Below the pieces are notes generated by a model, which did no database searches, was not told the DNA's origin, and worked only from the letters and a program-made list of their open reading frames with translations. From NCBI GenBank assembly GCA_026874595.1, contig CM049316.1, forward strand, positions 63,407,176 to 63,471,175: a stretch of 64,000 bases of DNA, written 5' to 3'. This document shows positions 1 through 9,193 of this stretch, piece by piece. Made by a program: the position numbers and the translations under genes. How positions within the stretch are numbered: position 1 is the stretch's first letter; each line of letters starts with the position of its first letter. This stretch comes from Sipunculus nudus (taxonomy: Eukaryota > Annelida > Sipuncula > Golfingiida > Sipunculidae).

Positions 1-677
1 AAGATTTATTGTCAATTACAAAGAACGAAATATACCATGTTTGTAAGTCTGATAAAATTGTTTTAAAATGTTTGAATTATTTGTGTTGATGGCATTACTC
101 GAACAGATTCAGATATTTTTCGAAAACGTGTGAATCGAAAATACAAATTTCAAAGATTGCGCTTTACTGAGTACCCTCTAGTTATATTTGACCGATTGAA
201 TGAATGTACCGAAATATGATATATATTTAGCAAACGCTTATTTGAGCCCAGTGTAGGCGGTTGCATTATAGTTATCGGTTTTACCAAACGTCATGCCGCC
301 TGTCCGTCCGTCACGGTCGTTCGCGCGCATTGTAAAGTCAAAGACCGTTCCGGCCACTGCCGCGAATTTTGACTGAAGATATATACTTTTACCAGGACGA
401 GCGCGATTGATCTCAAACCGATCAGAAATCCGTAACGTCGACAGGCAGGCATCATAGAATTTTCTGATCACGAGCAATAACGAAGAACCTTTAATGTCTC
501 AGTCATTTCTGGTCATTATTCTGTGATATGTACTCTTAAAAAATAATTCACCACCTTGAAAATTAATGGAAAGCTGTTATAGACCGTATAAATATCACAG
601 TTCCCCGTATATTCTTTGTCCGGATTATTAATAATATTCTTTGGTGAGTGTTACGTAAGAGAGTAAATGAACGCATC

Positions 678-699
678 CAGGTGGAGATAACATGAGTCA
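678..699. promoter_or_regulatory. E-box / GATA / AP-1-like cluster in spacer (unit 1)
   Basis: CAGGTG, AGATAA and TGAGTCA occur within 22 bp and recur in essentially every unit. Unit 23 has lost the AP-1-like part. It sits about 1.1 kb upstream of the TATA box of the neighbouring left-hand unit's gene, and about 430 bp past the hairpin of its own. A candidate enhancer or insulator; function not shown. Confidence 0.3.
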
Positions 700-1030
700 C
701 GGTAAGGTTGCATCACAGGTGTGCTTTGTACGCCAGGAGTAAGGTGGTCCCTGATCCAAGTGAATGACAATGGTCTGGAAATCGGATGAGTTCAAGAAAT
801 TACGCTATCTCGAAATCGGAAAGAATGCCGTAAATAGGAAATGTACTTTATCTGTTGCAGATTAAATAAATATTTATTTCGAGGTTGTAGACCTAACCTG
901 CAACAAAGTTTCATGAAGATCGCATCCTTACCTTTTAAAATTAGTTGCTGACAGACAGAGAGATCAACCGCGAAAGCGAGAGCATGAAATCAACAAACAC
1001 CGATAAAAACATAATGCCTCCTCACGAAGA

Positions 1031-1093
1031 TGTAATAAAAATAATAAATATTTACAAGAATAATAATTATAATAAAAATTGTAATAATTATGA
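1031..1093. other. AT-rich tract (recurs in every unit)
   Basis: A run of A/T with rare C or G and many taata/ataat steps. Two length classes exist. Units 1, 2, 4, 5 and others have aataaaaataataaatatttacaag; units 3, 6, 8, 10, 13, 15, 18, 22, 26 and 28 have a shorter aaaaaataaatattta form. It codes for nothing I believe. Confidence 0.7.
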
Positions 1094-1128
1094 TCGTGAA
1101 GGTGAAGGTCAGATCTGTATGAGATACT
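1078..1128 (-). promoter_or_regulatory. Strongly conserved block just beyond the hairpin
   Basis: About 50 bp on the far side of the hairpin (containing gtgaaggtgaaggtcagatc on the plus strand) is nearly invariant in all units, including diverged edge copies. It is then followed by a variable AT-rich tract. This is where a histone downstream element for U7 snRNA would sit, although the sequence is not the known purine-rich type. Confidence 0.4.
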
Positions 1129-1144
1129 GGCTCTGAAAAGAGCC
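1129..1144 (-). terminator. Histone-type mRNA 3' stem-loop (unit 1; one per unit)
   Basis: Read on the minus strand: GGCTCTTTTCAGAGCC, a 6-bp stem with a 4-nt loop, identical to the metazoan histone pre-mRNA consensus bound by SLBP. It lies 37 nt after the stop. Starts in the other units: 3051, 4985, 6916, 8847, 10772, 12703, 14637, 16559, 18493, 20424, 22355, 24289, 26220, 28154, 30085, 32007, 33941, 35872, 37803, 39733, 41665, 43602, 45547, 47490, 49432, 51370, 53300, 55231, 57166, 59142. The stem is intact in all 31. Loop TTTA occurs in units 3, 8, 10, 15 and 18. Not canonical: the 3' flank is AGTATC rather than ACC(C)A, and no CAAGAAAGA-like U7 target follows. Confidence 0.85.
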
Positions 1145-1181
1145 TTGTATTTAACTCAGTTTGAGTTTAACGGGTGTTTTC

Positions 1182-1475
1182 TCAGTTGGTGTTCTCCTGG
1201 TAGATTTGTCTGAGCTCCTGCTGAAGCACAGCCATCTGTTCCCGAAGTTTCTCTTTGTAGCGCCAGTAGGAAGCTCTGGTCTCAGGCAGAACCGCCAACT
1301 CAATGCGATTGTTGTAGCGACAGCCCCAAGCACCAGACTTCTCAGACCGCTGGTAACGCATTGCTGTTAGCTGCATTCTGTCTGCCAGTAAGGTCAGCTG
1401 CTGCTCTGCCCTCTTCAGCTTCATCTGTGTGAAGACAAGCTGCTTGTAGATAATGTTAGCTTCCGTTAATGCCAT
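1182..1475 (-). CDS. Unit 1: 97-aa basic helical non-histone protein, histone-format gene
   Basis: Function unknown; I do not recognise the family. The ATG at 1475 is chosen because it lies 53 nt downstream of a TATA box and has a strong context (CAAGATGG). The frame could be extended 15 codons only by using a TTG that overlaps the TATA region. The product is 97 aa, Lys/Arg-rich with a net positive charge. It has two predicted amphipathic helices (about residues 3-43 and 55-93) joined by a Gly/Ser/Trp turn (SEKSGAWGCRYNN), so a helical hairpin or short coiled coil is likely. There is no signal peptide, no membrane segment, and no match to the core histone or H1 sequences I know. The stop is followed by 37 nt and then a histone-type hairpin at 1129-1144, so the mRNA may be SLBP (stem-loop-binding protein)-processed and non-polyadenylated, as in S phase or oocytes (inference). 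Versus the commonest copy it has H64P. The unit lacks the CRE-like site. Confidence 0.6.
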   Translation of the reverse strand: MALTEANIIYKQLVFTQMKLKRAEQQLTLLADRMQLTAMRYQRSEKSGAWGCRYNNRIELAVLPETRASYWRYKEKLREQMAVLQQELRQIYQENTN

Positions 1476-1521
1476 CTTGAGTACCAGAATGGATCTGCTG
1501 AACTGGGATGTGCAGTTCAAT

Positions 1522-1528
1522 TTTTATA
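1522..1528 (-). promoter_or_regulatory. TATA box of unit 1 gene
   Basis: TATAAAA on the minus strand, 53 nt upstream of the ATG and present in the same place in all units. 24-29 nt downstream are CCCAGTT and TTCAGCA, either of which could be the initiator. The short leader fits a histone-style compact gene. Confidence 0.7.
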
Positions 1529-1585
1529 CTCGAAGCTGAGTAGTTCAGTGACATGTTGGTGTAGTATCAGAGCATATAGACAGCC

Positions 1586-1591
1586 CACGTG
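1586..1591. promoter_or_regulatory. E-box CACGTG upstream of TATA (unit 1)
   Basis: Palindromic CACGTG within gcccacgtgacac, about 58 bp upstream of the TATA box. Conserved in every unit except 22. The site type is bound by bHLH-zip factors of the USF/Myc/MITF class; actual use is inferred. Confidence 0.45.
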
Positions 1592-1678
1592 ACACAAGTC
1601 TTTGTACTCCGTAGCGCGTGTGGTCTACTAGTGCTTGATGAGCGTCTCCGCCGCCAGCTACAGTTTTTTATGCGAAGT

Positions 1679-1741
1679 GTCTGAGGAGTTTGCCTAATTA
1701 CCTGAGAAGTTTGTTTGATTACCTGAGTAGTATGTTCAACT
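1679..1741. repeat. Three tandem 21-bp motifs upstream of the promoter (unit 1)
   Basis: Three degenerate copies with core acctgagtagtttgt, 151-213 bp upstream of the TATA box. The same trio is present in units 1-29. The plus-strand copies differ by a few bases each, so the motif multiplied before the array did. Such spacing suits a factor-binding cluster. Confidence 0.75.
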
Positions 1742-3050
1742 AGAGTAGACACACGTCGGGTCCCCGATGATTGTGATATTTATATATTGGATATATATGT
1801 TTTTCATATAAAATTGCACAGTCAATTACAATGTACAAATTCATGATAGTCGTCGTGCGTCTGATCATTACAATTTTTCCCCAAACAGCGGACTTTTTAT
1901 TCAAATTTTCGGCTGTATCTGGAAGATTTATTGTCAATTAAAAAGAACGAAATATACCATGTTTGTAAGTCTGATAAAATTGTTTTAAAATGTTTGAATT
2001 ATTTGTGTTGATGGCATTACTCGAACAGATTCAGATATTTTTCGAAAACGTGTGAATCGAAAATACAAATTTCAAAGATTGCGCTTTACTGAGTACCCTC
2101 TAGTTATATTTGACCGATTGAATGAATGTACCGAAATATGATATATATTTAGCAAACGCTTATTTGAGCCCAGTGTAGGCGGTTGCATTATAGTTATCGG
2201 TTTTACCAAACGTCATGCCGCCTGTCCGTCCGTCACCGTCGTTCGCGCGCATTATTAACTCAAAGACCGTTCCGGCCACTGCCGCGAATTTTGATTGAAG
2301 ATATATACTTTTACCAGGACGAGCGCGATTGATCTCAAACCGATCAGAAATCCGTAACGCCGACAGGCAGGCATCATAGAATTTTCTGATCACGAGCAAT
2401 AACGAAGAACATTTAATGTCTCAGTCATTTCTGGTCATAATTCTGTGATATGTACTCTTAAAAAATAATTCACCACCTTGATAATTAATGGAAAGCTGTC
2501 ATAGACCGTATAAATATCATAGTTCCCCGTATATTCTGTGTCCGGATTATTAATAATATTCTTTGGTGAGTGTTACGTAAGAGAGTAAATGAACGCATCC
2601 AGGTGGAGATAACATGAGTCACGGTAAGGTTGCATCACAGGTGTGCTTTGGACGCCAGGAGTAAGGTGGTCCCTGATCCAAGTGAATGACAATGGTCTGG
2701 AAATCGGATGAGTTCAAGAAATTACGCTATCTCGAAATCGGAAAGAATGCCGTAAATAGGAAATGTACTTTATCTGTTGCAGATTAAATAAATATTTATT
2801 TCGAGGTTGTAGACCTAACCTGCAACAAAGTTTCATGAAAATCGCATCCTTACCTTTTAAAATTAGTTGCTGACAGACAGAGAGATCAACCGCGAAAGCG
2901 AGAGCATGAAATCAACAAACACCGATAAAAACATAATGCCTCCTCACGAAGATGTAATAAAAATAATAAATATTTACAAGAATAATAATTATAATAAAAA
3001 TTGTAATAATTATGATCGTGAAGGTGAAGGTCAGATCTGTATGAGATACT
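1742..3050. other. Intergenic spacer between unit 1 promoter and unit 2 hairpin (recurs)
   Basis: About 1.3 kb without a gene I can support. It holds AT-rich stretches, a CG-rich island (gccgcctgtccgtccgtcac, cgcgcgcatt, ttccggccactgccgcg), the E-box/GATA/AP-1-like cluster and the AT-rich tract. Short open frames here begin at TTG, CTG or GTG, or are broken in some units. I looked for 5S rRNA, U1/U2/U6 snRNA, spliced-leader and tRNA B-box signatures and saw none. The same description applies to the spacer of every unit. Confidence 0.6.
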
Positions 3051-3103
3051 GGCTCTGAAAAGAGCCTTGTATTTAACTCAGTTTGAGTTTAACGGGTGTT
3101 TTC

Positions 3104-3397
3104 TCAGTTGGTGTTCTCCTGGTAGATTTGTCTGAGCTCCTGCTGAAGCACAGCCATCTGTTCCCGAAGTTTCTCTTTGTAGCGCCAGTAGGAAGCTCTG
3201 GTCTCATGCAGAACCGCCAACTCAATGCGATTGTTGTAGCGACAGCCCCAAGCACCAGACTTCTCAGACCGCTGGTAACGCGTTGCTGTTAGCTGCATTC
3301 TGTCTGCCAGTAAGGTCAGCTGCTGCTCTGCCCTCTTCAGCTTCATCTGTGTGAAGACAAGCTGCTTGTAGATAATGTTAGCTTCCGTTAATGCCAT
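3104..3397 (-). CDS. Unit 2 copy of the 97-aa gene
   Basis: Intact, with M39T relative to the commonest protein. Hairpin at 3051-3066, loop TTTC. First unit of higher-order copy A, matching units 9 and 17. Confidence 0.6.
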   Translation of the reverse strand: MALTEANIIYKQLVFTQMKLKRAEQQLTLLADRMQLTATRYQRSEKSGAWGCRYNNRIELAVLHETRASYWRYKEKLREQMAVLQQELRQIYQENTN

Positions 3398-3687
3398 CTT
3401 GAGTACCAGAATGGATCTGCTGAACTGGGATGAGCAGTTCAATTTTTATACTCGAAGCTGAGTAGTTCAGTGACATGTTGGTGTAGTATCAGAGCATATA
3501 GACAGCCCACGTGACACAAGTCTTTGTACTCCGTAGCGCGTGTGGTCTACTAGTGCTTGATGAGCGTCTCCGCCGCCAGCTAAAGTTTTTTATGCGAAGT
3601 GTCTGAGGAGTTTGCCTAATTACCTGAGAAGTTTGTTTGATTACCTGAGTAGTATGTTCAACTAGAGTAGACACACGTCGGGTCCCC

Positions 3688-3693
3688 ACGTCA
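3688..3693 (-). promoter_or_regulatory. CRE-like TGACGT (unit 2), absent in units 1, 5, 8, 16
   Basis: The minus strand reads GGGTGACGTGGGG, about 238 bp upstream of the TATA box. In units 1, 5, 8 and 16 an 11-bp stretch holding it is replaced by 2 bp (tccccgatgattg), a net loss of 9 bp. ATF/CREB-type binding is an inference from the motif only. Confidence 0.35.
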
Positions 3694-5037
3694 CCCGCTG
3701 ATTGTGATATTTATATATTGGATATATATGTTTTTCATATAAAATTGCACAGTCAATTACAATGTACAAATTCATGATAGTCGTCGTGCGTCTGATCATT
3801 ACAATTTTTCCCCAAACAGCGGACTTTTTATTCAAATTTTCGGCTGTATCTGGAAGATTTATTGTCATTTAAAAAGAACGAAATATACCATGTTTGTAAG
3901 TCTGATAAAATTGTTTTAAAATGTTTGAATTATTTGTGTTGATGGCATTACTCGAATAGATTCAGATATTTTTCGAAAACGTGTGAATCGAAAATACAAA
4001 TTTCAAAGATTGCGCTTTACTGAGTACCCTCTAGTTATATTTGACCGATTGAATGAATGTACCGAAATATGATATATATTTAGCAAACGCTTATTTGAGC
4101 CCAGTGTAGGCGGTTGCATTATAGTTATCGGTTTTACCAAACGTCATGCCGCCTGTCCGTCCGTCACCGTCGTTCGCGCGCATTATTAACTCAAAGACCG
4201 TTCCGGCCACTGCCGCGAATTTTGACTGAAGATATATACTTTTACCAGGACGAGCGCGATTGATCTCAAACCGATCAGAAATCCGTAACGTCGACAGGTA
4301 GGCATCATAGAATTTTCTGATCACGAGCAATAACGAAGAACATTTAATGTCTCAGTCATTTCAGGTCATAATTCTGTGATATGTACTCTTAAAAAATAAT
4401 TCATCACCTTGATAATTAATGGAAAGCTGTCATAGACCGTATAAATATCATAGTTCCCCGTATATTCTGTGTCCGGATTATTAATAATATTCTTTGGTGA
4501 GTGTTACGTAAGAGAGTAAATGAACGCATCCAGGTGGAGATAACATGAGTCACGGTAAGGAAATTGCGTGGTTTAATCACAGGTGTGCTTTGGACGCCAG
4601 GAGTAAGGTGGTCCCTGATTCCAGTGAATGACAATGGTCTGGAACTCGGATGAGTTCAAGAAAATACGCTATCTCGCAATCGGAAAGAATGCCGTAAATA
4701 GGAAATGTACTCTTTCGTGTTGCAGATTAAATAAATATTTATTCCGAGGTTGCAGACTTAAAACTGCAAAAAAGTTTCATCAAAATCCCATCCTTACCTT
4801 TTAAAATCAGTTGCTGATAGATCAACCCCCAAAGCGAGAGCATGAAATCAACAAACACTGATCAGAACATGATACCTCCTCACGAAGATAAAATAAAAAA
4901 TAAATATTTATAATAATGATAATTATAATAAAAATTGTAATAATTATGATCGTGAAGGTGAAGGTCAGATCTGTATGAGGTACTGGCTCTTAAAAGAGCC
5001 TTGTATTTAACTCAGTTTGAGTTTTAGGGGTGTTTTC

Positions 5038-5331
5038 TCAGTTGGTGTTCTCCTGGCAGATTTGTCTAAGCTCCTGCTTGAGCAAAGCCATCTGTTCCCG
5101 AAGTTTCTCTCTGTAGCGCCAGTAGGAAGCTCTGGTCTCATGCAGTACCGCCAACTCAATGCGATTGTTGTAGCGACAGCCCCAAGCACCAGACTTCTCA
5201 GACCGCTGGTAACGCATTGCTGTTAGCTGCATTCTGTCTGCCAGTAACGTCAGCTGCTGCTCTGCCCTCTTCAGCTTTATCTGTGTGAAGACAAACTGCT
5301 CGTAGATAATGTTAGCTTCCGTAAATGCCAT
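5038..5331 (-). CDS. Unit 3 copy, divergent subtype
   Basis: Intact, with eight replacements: L3F, K11E, L13F, M18I, K74R, V83L, Q85K, Y92C. Hairpin at 4985-5000 has loop TTTA instead of TTTC. A hand comparison with unit 4 gives 9 amino-acid-changing and 4 silent differences in 294 bp. That is compatible with weak constraint or none. Confidence 0.6.
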   Translation of the reverse strand: MAFTEANIIYEQFVFTQIKLKRAEQQLTLLADRMQLTAMRYQRSEKSGAWGCRYNNRIELAVLHETRASYWRYREKLREQMALLKQELRQICQENTN

Positions 5332-6968
5332 CTGGAGTACCAGAATGGATCTGCTGAGCTGGGATGAGCAGCTCAATTTTTATACTCGAAGCTGAGTAGT
5401 TCAGTGACATGTTGGTGTAGTATCAGAGCATGTAGACAGCCCACGTGACACAAGTCTTTGTACTCCGTAGCGCGTGTGGTCTACTAGTGCTTGATGAGCG
5501 TCTCCGCCGCCAGCTAAAGTTTTTTATGCGAAGTGTCTGAGGAGTTTGCCTAATTACTTGAGTAGTTTGTTTGATTACCTGAGTAGTTTGTTTAACTAGA
5601 GTGGACACACGTCGGGTCCCCACGTCACCCGCTGATTGTGATATTTGAATATTGCATATATGTATATTTCATATAAAATTGCGCAGTCAATTACAATGTA
5701 TAAATTCATGATAGTCGTCATGCGTCTGATCATTACAATTTTTCCCCAAACAGCGGACTTTATATTAAAATTTTCGGCTGTATCTGGAAGATTTATTGTC
5801 AATTACAAAGAACGAAATATACCATGTTTGTAAGTCTGATAAAATTGTTTTAAAATGTTTGAATTATTTGTGTTGATGGCATTACTCGAACAGATTCAGA
5901 TATTTTTCGAAAACGTGTGAATCGAAAATACAAATTTCAAAGATTGCGCTTTACTGAGTACCCTCTAGTTATATTTGACCGATTGAATGAATGTACCGAA
6001 ATATGATATATATTTAGCAAACGCTTATTTGAGCCCAGTGTAGGCGGTTGCATTATAGTTATCGGTTTTACCAAACGTCATGCCGCCTGTCCGTCCGTCA
6101 CGGTCGTTCGCGCGCATTATAAACTCAAAGACCGTTCCGGCCACTGCCGCGAATTTTGACTGAAGATATATACTTTTACCAGGACGAGCGCGATTGATCT
6201 CAAACCGATCAGAAATCCGTAACGTTGACAGGCAGGCATCATAGAATTTTCTGATCACGAGCAATAACGAAGAACCTTTAATGTCTCAGTCATTTCTGGT
6301 CATTATTCTGTGATATGTACTCTTAAAAAATAATTCACCACCTTGAAAATTAATGGAAAGCTGTTATAGACCGTATAAATATCACAGTTCCCCGTATATT
6401 CTTTGTCCGGATTATTAATAATATTCTTTGGTGAGTGTTACGTAAGAGAGTAAATGAACGCATCCAGGTGGAGATAACATGAGTCACGGTAAGGTTGCAT
6501 CACAGGTGTGCTTTGGACGCCAGGAGTAAGGTGGTCCCTGATCCAAGTGAATGACAATGGTCTGGAAATCGGATGAGTTCAAGAAATTACGCTATCTCGA
6601 AATCGGAAAGAATGCCGTAAATAGGAAATGTACTTTATCTGTTGCAGATTAAATAAATATTTATTTCGAGGTTGTAGACCTAACCTGCAACAAAGTTTCA
6701 TGAAGATCGCATCCTTACCTTTTAAAATTAGTTGCTGACAGACAGAGAGATCAACCGCGAAAGCGAGAGCATGAAATCAACAAACACCGATAAAAACATA
6801 ATGCCTCCTCACGAAGATGTAATAAAAATAATAAATATTTACAAGAATAATAATTATAATAAAAATTGTAATAATTATGATCGTGAAGGTGAAGGTCAGA
6901 TCTGTATGAGATACTGGCTCTGAAAAGAGCCTTGTATTTAACTCAGTTTGAGTTTAACGGGTGTTTTC

Positions 6969-7262
6969 TCAGTTGGTGTTCTCCTGGTAGATTTGTCTGA
7001 GCTCCTGCTGAAGCACAGCCATCTGTTCCCGAAGTTTCTCTTTGTAGCGCCAGTAGGAAGCTCTGGTCTCAGGCAGAACCGCCAACTCAATGCGATTGTT
7101 GTAGCGACAGCCCCAAGCACCAGACTTCTCAGACCGCTGGTAACGCATTGCTGTTAGCTGCATTCTGTCTGCCAGTAAGGTCAGCTGCTGCTCTGCCCTC
7201 TTCAGCTTCATCTGTGTGAAGACAAGCTGCTTGTAGATAATGTTAGCTTCCGTTAATGCCAT
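6969..7262 (-). CDS. Unit 4 copy of the 97-aa gene
   Basis: Intact, H64P. Hairpin 6916-6931. TATA at 7309-7315. Likely transcription starts are the A at about 7291 or 7286, giving a leader of roughly 24-29 nt. Confidence 0.6.
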   Translation of the reverse strand: MALTEANIIYKQLVFTQMKLKRAEQQLTLLADRMQLTAMRYQRSEKSGAWGCRYNNRIELAVLPETRASYWRYKEKLREQMAVLQQELRQIYQENTN

Positions 7263-8899
7263 CTTGAGTACCAGAATGGATCTGCTGAACTGGGATGAGC
7301 AGTTCAATTTTTATACTCGAAGCTGAGTAGTTCAGTGACATGTTGGTGTAGTATCAGAGCATATAGACAGCCCACGTGACACAAGTCTTTGTACTCCGTA
7401 GCGCGTGTGGTCTACTAGTGCTTGATGAGCGTCTCCGCCGCCAGCTAAAGTTTTTTATGCGAAGTGTCTGAGGAGTTTGCCTAATTACCTGAGAAGTTTG
7501 TTTGATTACCTGAGTAGTATGTTCAACTAGAGTAGACACACGTCGGGTCCCCACGTCACCCGCTGATTGTGATATTTATATATTGGATATATATGTTTTT
7601 CATATAAAATTGCACAGTCAATTACAATGTACAAATTCATGATAGTCGTCGTGCGTCTGATCATTACAATTTTTCCCCAAACAGCGGACTTTTTATTCAA
7701 ATTTTCGGCTGTATCTGGAAGATTTATTGTCAATTAAAAAGAACGAAATATACCATGTTTGTAAGTCTGATAAAATTGTTTTAAAATGTTTGAATTATTT
7801 GTGTTGATGGCATTACTCGAACAGATTCAGATATTTTTCGAAAACGTGTGAATCGAAAATACAAATTTCAAAGATTGCGCTTTACTGAGTACCCTCTAGT
7901 TATATTTGACCGATTAAATGAATGTACCGAAATATGATATATATTTAGCAAACGCTTATTTGAGCCCAGTGTAGGCGGTTGCATTATAGTTATCGGTTTT
8001 ACCAAACGTCATGCCGCCTGTCCGTCCGTCACCGTCGTTCGCGCGCATTATTAACTCAAAGACCGTTCCGGCCACTGCCGCGAATTTTGATTGAAGATAT
8101 ATACTTTTACCAGGACGAGCGCGATTGATCTCAAACCGATCAGAAATCCGTAACGCCGACAGGCAGGCATCATAGAATTTTCTGATCACGAGCAATAACG
8201 AAGAACATTTAATGTCTCAGTCATTTCTGGTCATAATTCTGTGATATGTACTCTTAAAAAATAATTCACCACCTTGATAATTAATGGAAAGCTGTCATAG
8301 ACCGTATAAATATCATAGTTCCCCGTATATTCTGTGTCCGGATTATTAATAATATTCTTTGGTGAGTGTTACGTAAGAGAGTAAATGAACGCATCCAGGT
8401 GGAGATAACATGAGTCACGGTAAGGTTGCATCACAGGTGTGCTTTGGACGCCAGGAGTAAGGTGGTCCCTGATCCAAAAGAATGACAATGGTCTGGAAAT
8501 CGGATGAGTTCAAGAAATTACGCTATCTCGAAATCGGAAAGAATGCCGTAAATAGGAAATATACTTTATCTGTTGCAGATTAAATAAATATTTATTTCGA
8601 GGTTGTAGACCTAACCTGCAACAAAGTTTCATGAAAATCGCATCCTTACCTTTTAAAATTAGTTGCTGACAGACAGAGAGATCAACCGCGAAAGCGAGAG
8701 CATGAAATCAACAAACACCGATAAAAACATAATGCCTCCTCACGAAGATGTAATAAAAATAATAAATATTTACAAGAATAATAATTATAATAAAAATTGT
8801 AATAATTATGATCGTGAAGGTGAAGGTCAGATCTGTATGAGATACTGGCTCTGAAAAGAGCCTTGTATTTAACTCAGTTTGAGTTTAACGGGTGTTTTC

Positions 8900-9193
8900 T
8901 CAGTTGGTGTTCTCCTGGTAGATTTGTCTGAGCTCCTGCTGAAGCACAGCCATCTGTTCCCGAAGTTTCTCTTTGTAGCGCCAGTAGGAAGCTCTGGTCT
9001 CATGCAGAACCGCCAACTCAATGCGATTGTTGTAGCGACAGCCCCAAGCACCAGACTTCTCAGACCGCTGGTAACGCATTGCTGTTAGCTGCATTCTGTC
9101 TGCCAGTAAGGTCAGCTGCTGCTCTGCCCTCTTCAGCTTCATCTGTGTGAAGACAAGCTGCTTGTAGATAATGTTAGCTTCCGTTAATGCCAT
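8900..9193 (-). CDS. Unit 5 copy, commonest protein
   Basis: Intact and identical in protein to units 6, 12, 13, 16, 20 and 21, the reference for residue numbering here. Hairpin 8847-8862. Its upstream region has the 9-bp-shorter allele lacking the CRE-like site, unlike its partner unit 12. Confidence 0.6.
   Translation of the reverse strand: MALTEANIIYKQLVFTQMKLKRAEQQLTLLADRMQLTAMRYQRSEKSGAWGCRYNNRIELAVLHETRASYWRYKEKLREQMAVLQQELRQIYQENTN

Noticed and set aside
238-477. 79-aa minus-strand frame recurring in the spacer
   Set aside because: Starts at TTG, has no family I recognise, is frameshifted in units 24 and 25, and lacks any promoter or hairpin of its own.
945-1136. 63-aa plus-strand Asn/Lys-rich frame ending in the hairpin
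   Set aside because: It is the translation of the AT-rich tract, low complexity, with indels in other units. Its stop is inside the hairpin.
1161-1370. 69-aa plus-strand and 60-aa minus-strand frames overlapping the gene
   Set aside because: Shadows of the 97-aa frame, with non-ATG starts; the 60-aa one becomes part of the product only in frameshifted unit 26.
1182-1475. A degenerate or frameshifted core histone or H1
   Set aside because: None of the three frames of the strand shows a histone-fold or H1 sequence. The Arg/Lys content alone is not enough.
1476-1520. N-terminal extension of the gene to 112 aa
   Set aside because: It starts with TTG, overlaps the sequence between TATA box and likely transcription start, and varies more between units than the 97-aa part. 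The ATG has a strong context.
1567-1752. Arg/Ser-rich frame upstream of the gene (SWRRRRSSSTSRP), protamine-like, with 7-residue repeats
   Set aside because: It has no ATG start (GTG or similar after an in-frame stop), coincides with the 21-bp promoter motifs, and is frameshifted in unit 30. It reads as promoter DNA.
1-1922. 5S rRNA, snRNA, spliced-leader RNA or tRNA gene in the unit
   Set aside because: Tandem arrays often carry these, so I scanned for their hallmark sequences by eye and found none. A covariance-model search would settle it.
3709-3725. A second TATA-like site (tatataaata on the minus strand) far upstream of the gene
   Set aside because: It is lost in several units (for example 3 and 10) and lies in a drifting AT-rich stretch. 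The TATA nearer the ATG is invariant.
4416-4634. 72-aa minus-strand frame in the spacer of some units
   Set aside because: Starts at TTG, present in only part of the units and disrupted by small indels in the rest.
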